Positions 18,762 through 26,772 of a DNA stretch of 64,000 bases are shown one piece after another. The DNA is from Clostridia bacterium. GTDB taxonomy: Bacteria > Bacillota > Clostridia > Saccharofermentanales > Saccharofermentanaceae. The position numbers were made by a program, and so were the translations under genes. The notes under the pieces were generated by a model. That model did no database searches. It saw only the letters and a program-made list of their open reading frames with translations, and had not been told where the DNA came from. Where the stretch lies: positions 1 through 64,000 of the forward strand of contig JAEEWG010000014.1 of assembly GCA_016287245.1 (NCBI GenBank), in the 5' to 3' direction. Every line of letters starts with the position of its first letter. Position 1 is the first letter of the stretch.

Positions 18762-19531
18762 TATTTCTCATTCTCCTTTGCCGAAGACGGAGCATCTGCC
18801 ATCTGCCCGCCCAGCATGGCGATGGCGCGCGGAACCGCATCCTTACTGTTGCCCCATGGCTTCTCTTTGTTACGGTAATCGAATTTCAAGGTAAACCATT
18901 CTACATCCTTGATGAGCTCATCAAGGCCCTCGTTATGGGTCTTGGCCAGTGCCGCGACGAATTCTGCCGCCTGGTTCTGGTTGAGCTGGTCGGCTGCGGC
19001 GCGAAGGAGCATGGCCACATGCGGAAGACAGTGGTACGTCTTGGTGGCGAAAGTCTCCCGGAACGACGCGTCCTCGAAATACAGCCACATGATGACCTCC
19101 ATATAGCGGTCCATAGTGGTATTGATCTTGTCGCAGATGATGCAGGACTCCAGTCTGGCATCGATCTTTTCGGCCAGCTGGGTAAGCCTCTTCTTATAGT
19201 CGGCATCCTTTCCCGATAGGAGCGAACGCTTCGCCGGAGCGGCTTTTTCCCAGAGCGGATCCGTCTCCTTTTTCACATCCTGGATATGTGTGTGGAGCAT
19301 AAGGCCCATTCCAAGACGGTTGATCTCGCGGGCGAACATCTTATTTAAATGGTCTCCGCAGAATCCGGACTTGTTCGTGAGGACACGGTTATCCGGCTCC
19401 ATCAGGGACGGCCCGAGATAGTAATCGAGCGAATCCGCCTCGACCTTGGCCCGAAGCGCACAGAGCGGACAGGCGCAGGAAGAGGAATAGGCGTCGTTTA
19501 CGGGAATGGTATAGATCTTTTCGACTTTCAT
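18761..19531 (-). CDS. DUF6062 family protein
   Basis: 256 residues of a Clostridia-restricted family without known function. Cys/His pairs suggest metal binding: CACPLC near residues 19-24, FCGDH at about 57-61, CIICD at about 134, and YHCLPH near 165. The rest is helical and Ala-rich. It starts 26 nt after the stop of the P-loop/Gls24-like gene, and its own stop overlaps the start of the DsrE-like gene, so the three sit in one transcription unit. Together they look like a redox- or metal-linked group, but this is inference. Confidence 0.75.
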   Translation of the reverse strand: MKVEKIYTIPVNDAYSSSCACPLCALRAKVEADSLDYYLGPSLMEPDNRVLTNKSGFCGDHLNKMFAREINRLGMGLMLHTHIQDVKKETDPLWEKAAPAKRSLLSGKDADYKKRLTQLAEKIDARLESCIICDKINTTMDRYMEVIMWLYFEDASFRETFATKTYHCLPHVAMLLRAAADQLNQNQAAEFVAALAKTHNEGLDELIKDVEWFTLKFDYRNKEKPWGNSKDAVPRAIAMLGGQMADAPSSAKENEK

Positions 19532-19556
19532 AAGTGTTTCCTTTCGATATAAAAGA

Positions 19557-20606
19557 TCAGGCAGGATCCTCGTGGATCAGGCGCTTGGCGCGCACATCGA
19601 CCGCGACCATGTTGATGGAGGAATACTCCTCGATATATCTTCCCAGGCGCTGCTGCACGTTAAGGAGCACCTCCTGGGCATTGAATCCATAGTAAAGTTC
19701 GAGGTCGATACTCAGGACAACGCCGTACACGCGCTTTTCCGAAGAAAAACCGACGACATCATGTACGCCCGGCACCTTCCGGAGAATGATCTTCACGAGG
19801 TCTAAAAGCGCATCGTCCGAGATGGAGTAGCTTCCGAGGCTCGAAAAGGTCGGTCTTACGACCGTCCGCTCCGTATCCGGGGCGATCGTCTGCACACCAC
19901 GCTCCTTATCCCATCTTCTTCTCAGACGGTTGAGCGGGTCGGAAAAGTATCCGGAGAACTCATGCTTGATCTCCATGCTCGGGACCGGGATCGTATGCAT
20001 GCCTTCACGGATACGGGTATTTTTCGCCTGGGTGATCTCTTCTTCCGAACTTACATCCTCGATACGGATCAGCATCGCCGGCTGATTGAGCCACAGATTA
20101 TTACAGATCTTCGTGAGCATGGCATCGGAGGTTCCGAGGATCATGAGCGTCGACGGAAGATTCTCTGCGAGTGCTTTTCTCATGATGGAAGAACGGCTCG
20201 GATCCTCGAAAAGAGCCTGTCGCACCGACTCAAGCTTCGTCGGGGCTTTCTTGGCGGAGTTGCCGGCCACGATACGGCTTCCGTTGATCAGAAGACCGTC
20301 GTCGATAATGTAATTGATGGAATTCTGTTTCGCCACGCGGATTGCACGGGTGCTCTTACCTGTACCGGATGGTCCGACGAAAGCAACGACCGCGATGGAA
20401 GAAAGAAGTTCCCGCATCTCTTTTTCGTCGTTGGCGGCGATATCGATATGACGCTCGGTACGCGCATGTGCACGCGTATCCACGTTCTTCTCGATACGGC
20501 GGAGCGTCGCACGAAGCTCAGGAATAAACACACCCCGGCGTGAAGCGCCTTGCCGCTCTTCCGGGTGTTCAGTCTGTTCCTTGCCCTTTTGCTTCGGCAG
20601 ATCCAT
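19557..20606 (-). CDS. P-loop NTPase with C-terminal Asp23/Gls24-like domain
   Basis: 349 residues. Residues about 1-60 are charged and probably disordered. A Walker A motif GPSGTGKST lies at 78-86, in a kinase-like P-loop fold preceded by VVAFV. The last 100 residues (about 240-345) resemble the Asp23/Gls24 alkaline-shock fold: YSISDDALLDLVKIIL, VPGVHDVVGF, VVLSIDLELYYG and the helical end. This pairing occurs in Clostridia proteins annotated only as Asp23/Gls24-family; the substrate is unknown. It heads the leftward group with the DUF6062, DsrE-like and SPOUT genes. Confidence 0.75.
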   Translation of the reverse strand: MDLPKQKGKEQTEHPEERQGASRRGVFIPELRATLRRIEKNVDTRAHARTERHIDIAANDEKEMRELLSSIAVVAFVGPSGTGKSTRAIRVAKQNSINYIIDDGLLINGSRIVAGNSAKKAPTKLESVRQALFEDPSRSSIMRKALAENLPSTLMILGTSDAMLTKICNNLWLNQPAMLIRIEDVSSEEEITQAKNTRIREGMHTIPVPSMEIKHEFSGYFSDPLNRLRRRWDKERGVQTIAPDTERTVVRPTFSSLGSYSISDDALLDLVKIILRKVPGVHDVVGFSSEKRVYGVVLSIDLELYYGFNAQEVLLNVQQRLGRYIEEYSSINMVAVDVRAKRLIHEDPA

Positions 20607-20655
20607 TCCTACTATACCTCATTATCTTATAAAGACTTGTTCTTCCAAAATATCA

Positions 20656-20685
20656 GAAGACAGGACCACAAGTGGCCCCGTCTTC
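20656..20685 (-). terminator. Probable terminator of yebC
   Basis: On the minus strand GAAGACGGGGCCAC pairs with GTGGTCCTGTCTTC (14 bp counting G-T pairs, with the tip opening into the loop). The following T-tract is weak. It lies 18 nt past the yebC stop. Confidence 0.6.
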
Positions 20686-20702
20686 CTTATGGTGTTCTTT
20701 TC

Positions 20703-21428
20703 TCAGTTGTCCCAGTTGTTATAAACTTCCTGGACGTCATCGTTCTCGTCGAACTTCTCAAGCATCGTCTCGAGTTTTCCGGCGATCTCTTCGTCTTCGA
20801 CCTTCGACCAGTTGAGCGGAACCGGGCCGAGAGAGGAATCTACGAATGTGTATCCCTTACCTTCCAGCGCGTCCTTAACTTCATAGTAAGCAGCCGGATC
20901 TGTCAGGATCTCGTAATAACCTTCTTCTGCGCTGAAATCTTCTGCGCCGCAGTCAAGAGCATCCATCATGACGGTCTCTTCGTCGTCGAACTCCTCAGAA
21001 TCTATGAGGATCGTTCCCTTGTCCTGGAACATGAAGGACACGCTTCCGGAAACGCCCATGTTTCCATCGTATTTATCGAAGATGTGACGGATATCCGCTG
21101 CTGTACGGTTACGATTGTTCGTCAGTGTTCTGACCATAATGGCGATTCCGCCCGGGCCGTAACCTTCGTAAACGATCTCTTCGTAATCGTCACCTTCACC
21201 GGCACCTGCCGCCTTCTTGATGGCACGGTTGATATTGTCGTTCGGCATATTTGCCGCTTTCGCCTTTGCGATAACATCCTTGAGTTTCGAGTTATTATCC
21301 GGATCAGGCCCACCTGCCTTAACAGCTACCATGATCTCCTTAGCGACCTTGGTAAACACTGCACCTTTTGCCGCATCGGATGCTTCTTTCTTTCTTTTAA
21401 TGTTATTCCACTTGGAATGTCCGGACAT
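20703..21428 (-). CDS. YebC/PmpR-family protein
   Basis: 241 residues, standard length. The opening MSGHSKWNNIKRKKEASDA and the following VFTKVAKEI, NNIN/NDNINRAI, YEGYGPGGIAIMV and acidic C-terminal domain are diagnostic of YebC/TACO1. Family members were described as transcriptional regulators and, more recently, as translation factors that relieve stalling at proline stretches. It is cytoplasmic. It lies downstream of the prepilin peptidase gene in the same direction but has its own promoter inside the end of that gene. Confidence 0.93.
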   Translation of the reverse strand: MSGHSKWNNIKRKKEASDAAKGAVFTKVAKEIMVAVKAGGPDPDNNSKLKDVIAKAKAANMPNDNINRAIKKAAGAGEGDDYEEIVYEGYGPGGIAIMVRTLTNNRNRTAADIRHIFDKYDGNMGVSGSVSFMFQDKGTILIDSEEFDDEETVMMDALDCGAEDFSAEEGYYEILTDPAAYYEVKDALEGKGYTFVDSSLGPVPLNWSKVEDEEIAGKLETMLEKFDENDDVQEVYNNWDN

Positions 21429-21462
21429 AGGAAAACCTCCACTTTGAAAAAATGTTCACAAT

Positions 21463-21492
21463 ATTATAGCACTTGTATAAGGCAGTTTGCAA
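21463..21492 (-). promoter_or_regulatory. Probable promoter of yebC
   Basis: Minus-strand TTGCAA (21487-21492), 18-nt spacer ending in TGC, TATAAT (21463-21468): an extended -10 promoter overlapping the last codons of the prepilin peptidase gene, about 35 nt upstream of the yebC start. Confidence 0.7.
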
Positions 21493-22315
21493 AGTATCCG
21501 ACTGCTGCGCCGGCGGCCAGGATCGTCCCGAGATACTTCACATTCTTCCCGTTTCCGATCGCGATGCGCGCGATCATGTAAACGACTGCAGCCGCTGCCG
21601 CCGGAAGAATGCCGATGCATCCGCAAAGTACGACCGCGAAAAGATCCGACGTACGCAGCGCCCTTAATTTCTTATCACTGAAATATTTACCCAGTTCTTT
21701 CGGTTTGCTGGAGAAGATCACCGCGATAAATACGGCCACAACTCCGATAAGCAGGCCGGCCAGGATGTTTTCGATCCATGTGGCAGCCGCCTCTTTTAAA
21801 GAAGCATCTGTGGTAACGACAGTCAGCACGCGGCCGATGATCTGGACCAGGAAGTCGATCCCCAGCGCCGCAGACAGGCGGTACATGGAAGATCCGGTAT
21901 CTTTCATGATCATCATTTCGACGATCACGATATTGATCATGATAAAGAGTGCGCAAAGTTCGATGAAAGGATAGAAGCTTCCCGACGGATCCATCGGGTC
22001 CGGGAACATCGAAAGGTGCGTCGCGGCCATCAGGATGTACATCAGCGCCGTCAGGCTTTCGATCTTAATGTATCTCGAAGAGATCGGAGTCTTGCAGTAA
22101 CGGCATTTGCCGCCGAGGAAAAGCCAGCTGAAGATCGGGACCAGATCCAGTGCGCCCAGTTCGTGTGAGCAGGTCATACACATCGAATGTCCTTTTACGA
22201 TCGTTCTCCCTTCCGGGATCCTATAGATGCATACGTTGGTAAAACTGCCGATGACAGCACCGAACATGCCGGCCAGGATGACATTCATTATCGCAAAAAC
22301 TACATTGGGCTCCAT
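21464..22315 (-). CDS. Prepilin peptidase (A24 family), divergent catalytic half
   Basis: 283-residue polytopic membrane protein. It should cleave the prepilins encoded at 30479-32129 after the Gly of KKG/KRG-FTL and methylate the new N-terminus. The N-terminal domain is canonical: GSFTNVCIYRIPEG (22-36) and two Cys pairs, C46/C49 and C71/C74, for zinc. The C-terminal half is unusual. The two catalytic Asp blocks (D-x5-IP and GxGD) are not present in standard form; the best candidates are D139 (MIMKDTG) and D224 (LRTSD). It is divergent from pilB across a 386-bp gap. Confidence 0.82.
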   Translation of the reverse strand: MEPNVVFAIMNVILAGMFGAVIGSFTNVCIYRIPEGRTIVKGHSMCMTCSHELGALDLVPIFSWLFLGGKCRYCKTPISSRYIKIESLTALMYILMAATHLSMFPDPMDPSGSFYPFIELCALFIMINIVIVEMMIMKDTGSSMYRLSAALGIDFLVQIIGRVLTVVTTDASLKEAAATWIENILAGLLIGVVAVFIAVIFSSKPKELGKYFSDKKLRALRTSDLFAVVLCGCIGILPAAAAAVVYMIARIAIGNGKNVKYLGTILAAGAAVGYFANCLIQVL

Positions 22316-22476
22316 ACTTTCACACTCCTATTTCTTTCTACCTAACAATAGTATAAAAGGCGGTTCTTTGCAATTCAGAGTTTCAAATTCATTGGTTTTC
22401 TATCAAACTTTTTTGCATAATTTTCAGCAAAATATTCAATTTGAGTTGCAAATTCGCGTATTTCCATGTATATTTA

Positions 22477-22505
22477 TTGAGAAAAAGACGATGGTTCTGT
22501 ATCGT
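22477..22505 (+). promoter_or_regulatory. Candidate promoter of the pilB operon
   Basis: TTGAGA (22477-22482), 17-nt spacer, TATCGT (22500-22505). It predicts a leader of about 190 nt that contains the hairpin at 22536. The -10 is only a 4/6 match, so a second promoter after the hairpin is possible. Confidence 0.4.
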
Positions 22506-22535
22506 ATCTAAACGGGTAAGGGTTACAAGATGATA

Positions 22536-22574
22536 ACAGTTTCGCTTGAAAAATAAGCGAAATTGTAATTTTTT
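22536..22574 (+). terminator. Terminator-like hairpin in the pilB leader
   Basis: ACAGTTTCGCTT, 7-nt loop, AAGCGAAATTGT (12 bp with one G-T), followed by AATTTTTT. It stands about 130 nt before the pilB start, where it would stop transcription from the promoter at 22477 unless overridden. Confidence 0.55.
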
Positions 22575-22701
22575 GTTTACACCAGAGACTATACAAATAC
22601 CGCTGTTTGGGTGTACATTACTATTATCGACATATAGACGGGGTCGGGTATTCCCTGTCCTCGCAAAAATACTAAAACGTGCATCAATTTGGGAGGGTAT
22701 G

Positions 22702-24378
22702 ATGAAACGATTAGGTGACATTCTCATCGACAGCGGCTTTCTGTCCCAGGCAGAATTACAGGAGGCTCTGGAAGCACAGCGTACTTCCGCTACCAAGAAA
22801 CGTCTTGGTGAAATTATTGTAGAAAAGGGCCTGCTTACTGAGCTCGATATTCTCCGTGCTATTTCCAGCCAGTATGATCTTCCGATCATTGACCTTCAGC
22901 AGGTCGATATCGATCAGGAAGCGACTAAGGTAGTAACCGAGCAGTACTGCGAAGAGAACCTGATCATTCCGGTTGCCTTTGATGAAGGTAAACTCGTAGT
23001 TGCGATCTACGACCCTCTGAACATCCTTGTTACTGATGACCTCCGTTTCCGTACAGGTAACGACATCGTAACGCTTCTTGCGCCGAAGCAGCAGATCCTC
23101 ACCGCCATTAAGATGAACTATGGTAAAGAAGTTGCTAAGAAAGCAGCGGACGACCTGGCGGCTGACCTCGACATCGAGGATATGAAGAAGCTCGGCGACG
23201 AAATCACTGATGAAGTTAATAATGCACCGGTAGTTAAGCTCGTCAACTCCATGATCGAGTATGCTATCCGTGCGAACTCTTCCGATATTCACATCGAACC
23301 GATGGAAGATCGTGTTCGAGTCCGTATCCGTATCGATGGTGTCCTCTCTGAGATCATGAGCCCGCCGGTAGCGGCGAAAGACGCCATCATCACCCGTATT
23401 AAGATCCTTTCCGGCATGAACATCGCCGAAAAGCGTATTCCTCAGGACGGTCGTGTCCAGACCATCATCAACGGAAATCCGGTTGACATGCGTGTATCTG
23501 TCCTCCCAACTGTGCACGGTGAGAAAACCGTTATCCGTATCCTGGCCAAGAACGACGCGAACCTGAACCGTAAGTATCTCGGTATCAGCGAGCACAACAA
23601 CGAGATGATCGACAGGATCGTCAAAGTTCCGCAGGGCGTTTGCCTTATCTCCGGTCCTACCGGTTCCGGTAAAACGACCACGCTCTACACGCTCCTTTCC
23701 GAGAAGAACACACCGGAAACAAACATCGTTACCGTTGAGGACCCGGTCGAAATTCAGATCCCGGGACTTAACCAGGTACAGGTTAACGCCAAAGCCGGTA
23801 TGACCTTCGCCAGCGGCCTCCGTTCTATTCTCCGTCAGGACCCGGATATCATCCTCGTCGGTGAGATCCGTGACGGTGAGACAGCCGAGATCGCCATGCG
23901 AGCCGCTATCACCGGTCACTTGGTTTTCAGTACTATCCATACCAACGATGCTGTTTCTTCCATCAACCGTCTGATCGATATGGGTATCGAGCCCTTCATG
24001 GTCTCCACCGCCCTGATCGGTGTAGTTGCTCAGCGTCTCGTACGTCGTATCTGCACCAACTGCCGTGAGGAATACACACCAGGTCCGGATGAAGTTGAGC
24101 TTCTCAAACTCAAGCCGGGACAGAAGCTGTATCACGGTGTCGGTTGCTCCGAATGTAACGAGAAAGGCTATAAAGGCCGTATCGCTATCCATGAAGTAGT
24201 TATTATGACAAAAGCCATGAGAGCTCTGCTCGAGCGCCGCGCCAGTGAAGACGAGATGCGTGCTCTGGCGATCTCCGAAGGAACGCTTATGCTTGCTGAC
24301 TCTGCTGCACAGTTGGTATTAGAGGGAATCACCACTGTTGCAGAGATGAATAAAGTAACATATTCCATTGACGGTTAA
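22702..24378 (+). CDS. pilB: Type IV pilus extension ATPase PilB (GspE family) with MshEN domain
   Basis: 558-residue hexameric ATPase that powers pilus extension at the membrane. The N-terminus has two copies of the MshEN pattern: RLGDILIDSGFLSQAELQEA and RLGEIIVEKGLLTELDILRA, each ending in a Gln, which in the family bind cyclic di-GMP. Walker A GPTGSGKTTT is at about 318, the Asp-box/Walker B region ILVGEIRDGETAE at about 383, and a zinc tetracysteine (CTNC...CSEC) begins near 451. The start at 22702 is 5 nt after GGAGG; an in-frame ATG one codon earlier lies too close to it. First gene of a six-gene operon. Confidence 0.95.
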   Translation: MKRLGDILIDSGFLSQAELQEALEAQRTSATKKRLGEIIVEKGLLTELDILRAISSQYDLPIIDLQQVDIDQEATKVVTEQYCEENLIIPVAFDEGKLVVAIYDPLNILVTDDLRFRTGNDIVTLLAPKQQILTAIKMNYGKEVAKKAADDLAADLDIEDMKKLGDEITDEVNNAPVVKLVNSMIEYAIRANSSDIHIEPMEDRVRVRIRIDGVLSEIMSPPVAAKDAIITRIKILSGMNIAEKRIPQDGRVQTIINGNPVDMRVSVLPTVHGEKTVIRILAKNDANLNRKYLGISEHNNEMIDRIVKVPQGVCLISGPTGSGKTTTLYTLLSEKNTPETNIVTVEDPVEIQIPGLNQVQVNAKAGMTFASGLRSILRQDPDIILVGEIRDGETAEIAMRAAITGHLVFSTIHTNDAVSSINRLIDMGIEPFMVSTALIGVVAQRLVRRICTNCREEYTPGPDEVELLKLKPGQKLYHGVGCSECNEKGYKGRIAIHEVVIMTKAMRALLERRASEDEMRALAISEGTLMLADSAAQLVLEGITTVAEMNKVTYSIDG

Positions 24379-24390
24379 GGAGGAAAGAAA

Positions 24391-25512
24391 GTGGAAGAAT
24401 TTACATTAAGTATGGATGCCATTCTCACAGAGGCTGTTCGCCGCCAGGCGTCCGATACGCACATCACCGTTGGTCTGCCACCGATGATCCGCGTACACGG
24501 TGAACTCATGCCCTTGAATTCCAACATCCTGACACAGAGCGATACAGAGTATCTGTGTAAGTCCATGTTGGACAAGTCCAGACAGCAGTACCTCAACGAA
24601 CGTGGTGAGATCGACTTCTCATACGTGGTAAAGGACTACAGCCGTTTCCGTTGCAACGTTTTTAAGCAGCGCGGAAGTTATACGCTGGCAGCCCGTACTA
24701 TTACCACAGAGATCCCTACCTGCGAGCGCCTCGGTCTTCCGGAACTGTTTAAGGACCTTGCCCTCAAGCCGCGTGGACTGATCCTTGTTACCGGTCCGAC
24801 GGGTTCCGGTAAATCTACAACGCTGGCCGCCATGGTTGGTCACATCAACCAGAACCGCCGCTGCCACGTGCTCACACTGGAAGAGCCGATCGAGTATCTC
24901 CACCGTCACGGTGAATCGATGATCAACCAGCGCGAAGTTCACGAAGACACACTCTCCTTCGCGAACGCCCTCCGTGCTGCTCTCCGTGAAGACCCGGACG
25001 TTATCATGGTCGGTGAGATGCGTGACCTCGATACGATCAGTACTGCTATCACCGCTTCAGAAACAGGTCACTTGGTTATGTCCACACTCCATACCAGTGG
25101 TGCTGCTGATACCATCAACCGTATTATCGACGTATTCCCGCCGCACCAGCAGGACCAGATCCGTGTTCAGCTCGGTACGGTGCTGGTTGCCGTTATTTCC
25201 CAGACACTTCTGCCGCGTGCAGATGGTTCCGGACGTGTAGCTGCATTTGAGATCCTCATTGCAAATGACGCCGTTCGTAACCTGATTCGTGAAGGTAAGA
25301 CCTACCAGATCGATAACACGATCGCCACGAACCTCAAACTCGGCATGTGTTCCCTCGACTATTACCTGGCCGAGCTCACCAAGAAGGGTCTGATCACCCG
25401 TGAAACAGCGATCACTCGCTGTAAGGATCCAGATGAGTATCGTCGTTACCTGGCTTCTGCCGGTACTGCGAACTCCGTATCCAGCGGTTTGTTTAGCACA
25501 CTTGAATATTGA
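24391..25512 (+). CDS. pilT: Type IV pilus retraction ATPase PilT
   Basis: 373 residues with a GTG start after AAGGAGGAAAGAAA. PilT disassembles the pilus to give retraction and twitching. Key motifs are ASDTHITVGLPPMIRVHG at the N-terminus, Walker A GPTGSGKST at about 136, VGEMRDLDTI, ASETGHLVMSTLHT and the C-terminal AVRNLIREGK typical of PilT rather than PilB. No tetracysteine is present. It begins 12 nt after pilB. Its presence means the pili are probably dynamic. Confidence 0.95.
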   Translation: MEEFTLSMDAILTEAVRRQASDTHITVGLPPMIRVHGELMPLNSNILTQSDTEYLCKSMLDKSRQQYLNERGEIDFSYVVKDYSRFRCNVFKQRGSYTLAARTITTEIPTCERLGLPELFKDLALKPRGLILVTGPTGSGKSTTLAAMVGHINQNRRCHVLTLEEPIEYLHRHGESMINQREVHEDTLSFANALRAALREDPDVIMVGEMRDLDTISTAITASETGHLVMSTLHTSGAADTINRIIDVFPPHQQDQIRVQLGTVLVAVISQTLLPRADGSGRVAAFEILIANDAVRNLIREGKTYQIDNTIATNLKLGMCSLDYYLAELTKKGLITRETAITRCKDPDEYRRYLASAGTANSVSSGLFSTLEY

Positions 25513-25539
25513 TAATAAAGAAAGAAGGAGGTTCGCTTC

Positions 25540-26748
25540 ATGCCAAATTTCAAATATGAAGTAGTTGATGCAGCAGGGCGTTCAAGCAAAGGCGTAATTG
25601 AAGCCGCAACAATCGCGGATGCTTCAAAGATGCTCCGCGCGGACGGTCGTTTCATCGCTTCACTTGAGCAGGACACCGGTGCCGGTATCCTCTCGATGAA
25701 TGTTGGAAGTCCGAAGCTGAAGACCAAAGATCTCATGATCATTACGCGACAGCTTTCTTCTCTTCTGAGTGCAGGTATCACAGTAATCCGTTCATTGGAT
25801 ATGCTATATCAGCAGTTGGAAAGCAAGAAGGCCAAAGCAGTTATCGGTTCTGTTTATGAATCAATCCAGGCCGGTAAAACTTTGTCCGAAGCTTTCCGTG
25901 AACAGTCCAAAGCTCTGCCGACGATCATGGTCTCCATGATCTCCGCAGGTGAAGAATCTGGTCGTCTTGATGAGGTAATGTCTCGTCTGGCCGCCCACTT
26001 CGAAAAAGAACAGAAGTTGAAGAACAAAGTTGGTGCCGCTCTGGTATACCCGATCATCCTGGCCGTGGTTACCTTCGGTATCACTGTTGGTCTTATGACC
26101 TTGGTAGTTCCGAGATTCGCTACAACTCTTAACGAGTTGGGTGGTGAGCTGCCGGGCCTGACCAAAGCCGTTATGGCATTCAGTGATAGTATTCTCGCAT
26201 TCTGGTATATCTATCTTGGTGTCATCATCGGTATCATTGTTGCTTTCAGACTCTTTGTTCATTCTGAAAAGGGTTCCATCAAGTGGTCCCGTTTCCTGCT
26301 CCGTATGCCGATCGTTGGTAAATCCCAGAAGGCTACCGCAGCAGCTCGTTTCACAAGAACGATGTCCACACTTCTCCGAAGCGGTATCAGCGTTCTTGAC
26401 TCGATGGAGATCACCAGCCACACTCTTGGAAACAAGTATCTGGAGCTTCAGCTTTATGAATCCAGAAACGAGATCCGTAAAGGTTCTTCTGTTTCCAGAT
26501 CCATCCGTGGAATCAAGGAGTTCCCTCCTATGATTTACGCTATGACAGCTATCGGTGAAGAATCCGGTACCTTGGACAGCATTCTGGACAAGGCAGCAGA
26601 CTTCTTCGAAGACGAAGCTGATGCCGCAACGGCTAAGATGACAGCGGCTATGGAGCCGATCATGATCATCATCATGGCGGGTGTCGTTCTTCTTATCGTT
26701 GGTGCCTGCGGTCTGCCGGTACTTACAATGACCAAGAACATTATGTGA
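25540..26748 (+). CDS. pilC: Type IV pilus inner-membrane platform protein PilC (GspF family)
   Basis: 402 residues, the normal length. PilC is the membrane platform on which PilB and PilT act. Two homologous GspF cytoplasmic domains are visible, each with a characteristic block: TRQLSSLLSAGITVIRSL and RTMSTLLRSGISVLDSM. Three transmembrane helices lie around residues 170-195, 215-240 and 375-398. The pattern SAGEESGRLDEVMSRLA and its second copy IGEESGTLDSILDKAA is typical. It is preceded by an AGAAGGAGG site. Confidence 0.95.
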   Translation: MPNFKYEVVDAAGRSSKGVIEAATIADASKMLRADGRFIASLEQDTGAGILSMNVGSPKLKTKDLMIITRQLSSLLSAGITVIRSLDMLYQQLESKKAKAVIGSVYESIQAGKTLSEAFREQSKALPTIMVSMISAGEESGRLDEVMSRLAAHFEKEQKLKNKVGAALVYPIILAVVTFGITVGLMTLVVPRFATTLNELGGELPGLTKAVMAFSDSILAFWYIYLGVIIGIIVAFRLFVHSEKGSIKWSRFLLRMPIVGKSQKATAAARFTRTMSTLLRSGISVLDSMEITSHTLGNKYLELQLYESRNEIRKGSSVSRSIRGIKEFPPMIYAMTAIGEESGTLDSILDKAADFFEDEADAATAKMTAAMEPIMIIIMAGVVLLIVGACGLPVLTMTKNIM

Positions 26749-26772
26749 TGATAACTCGAAAGGAGATTAATT

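Larger units (their letters stand above)
22316..22701. other. Divergent intergenic region of the pilus locus
   Basis: A 386-bp AT-rich gap between the prepilin peptidase and pilB starts. It holds the promoter and hairpin described separately. No cyclic di-GMP riboswitch consensus and no ORF with a ribosome binding site were recognised. Confidence 0.6.

Noticed and set aside
22316..22701. Cyclic di-GMP riboswitch before pilB
   Set aside because: The conserved GEMM core was searched by eye and not found.
22756..24192. 478-codon antisense frame in pilB
   Set aside because: Produced by the biased codons of pilB; no ribosome binding site and no recognisable protein features.
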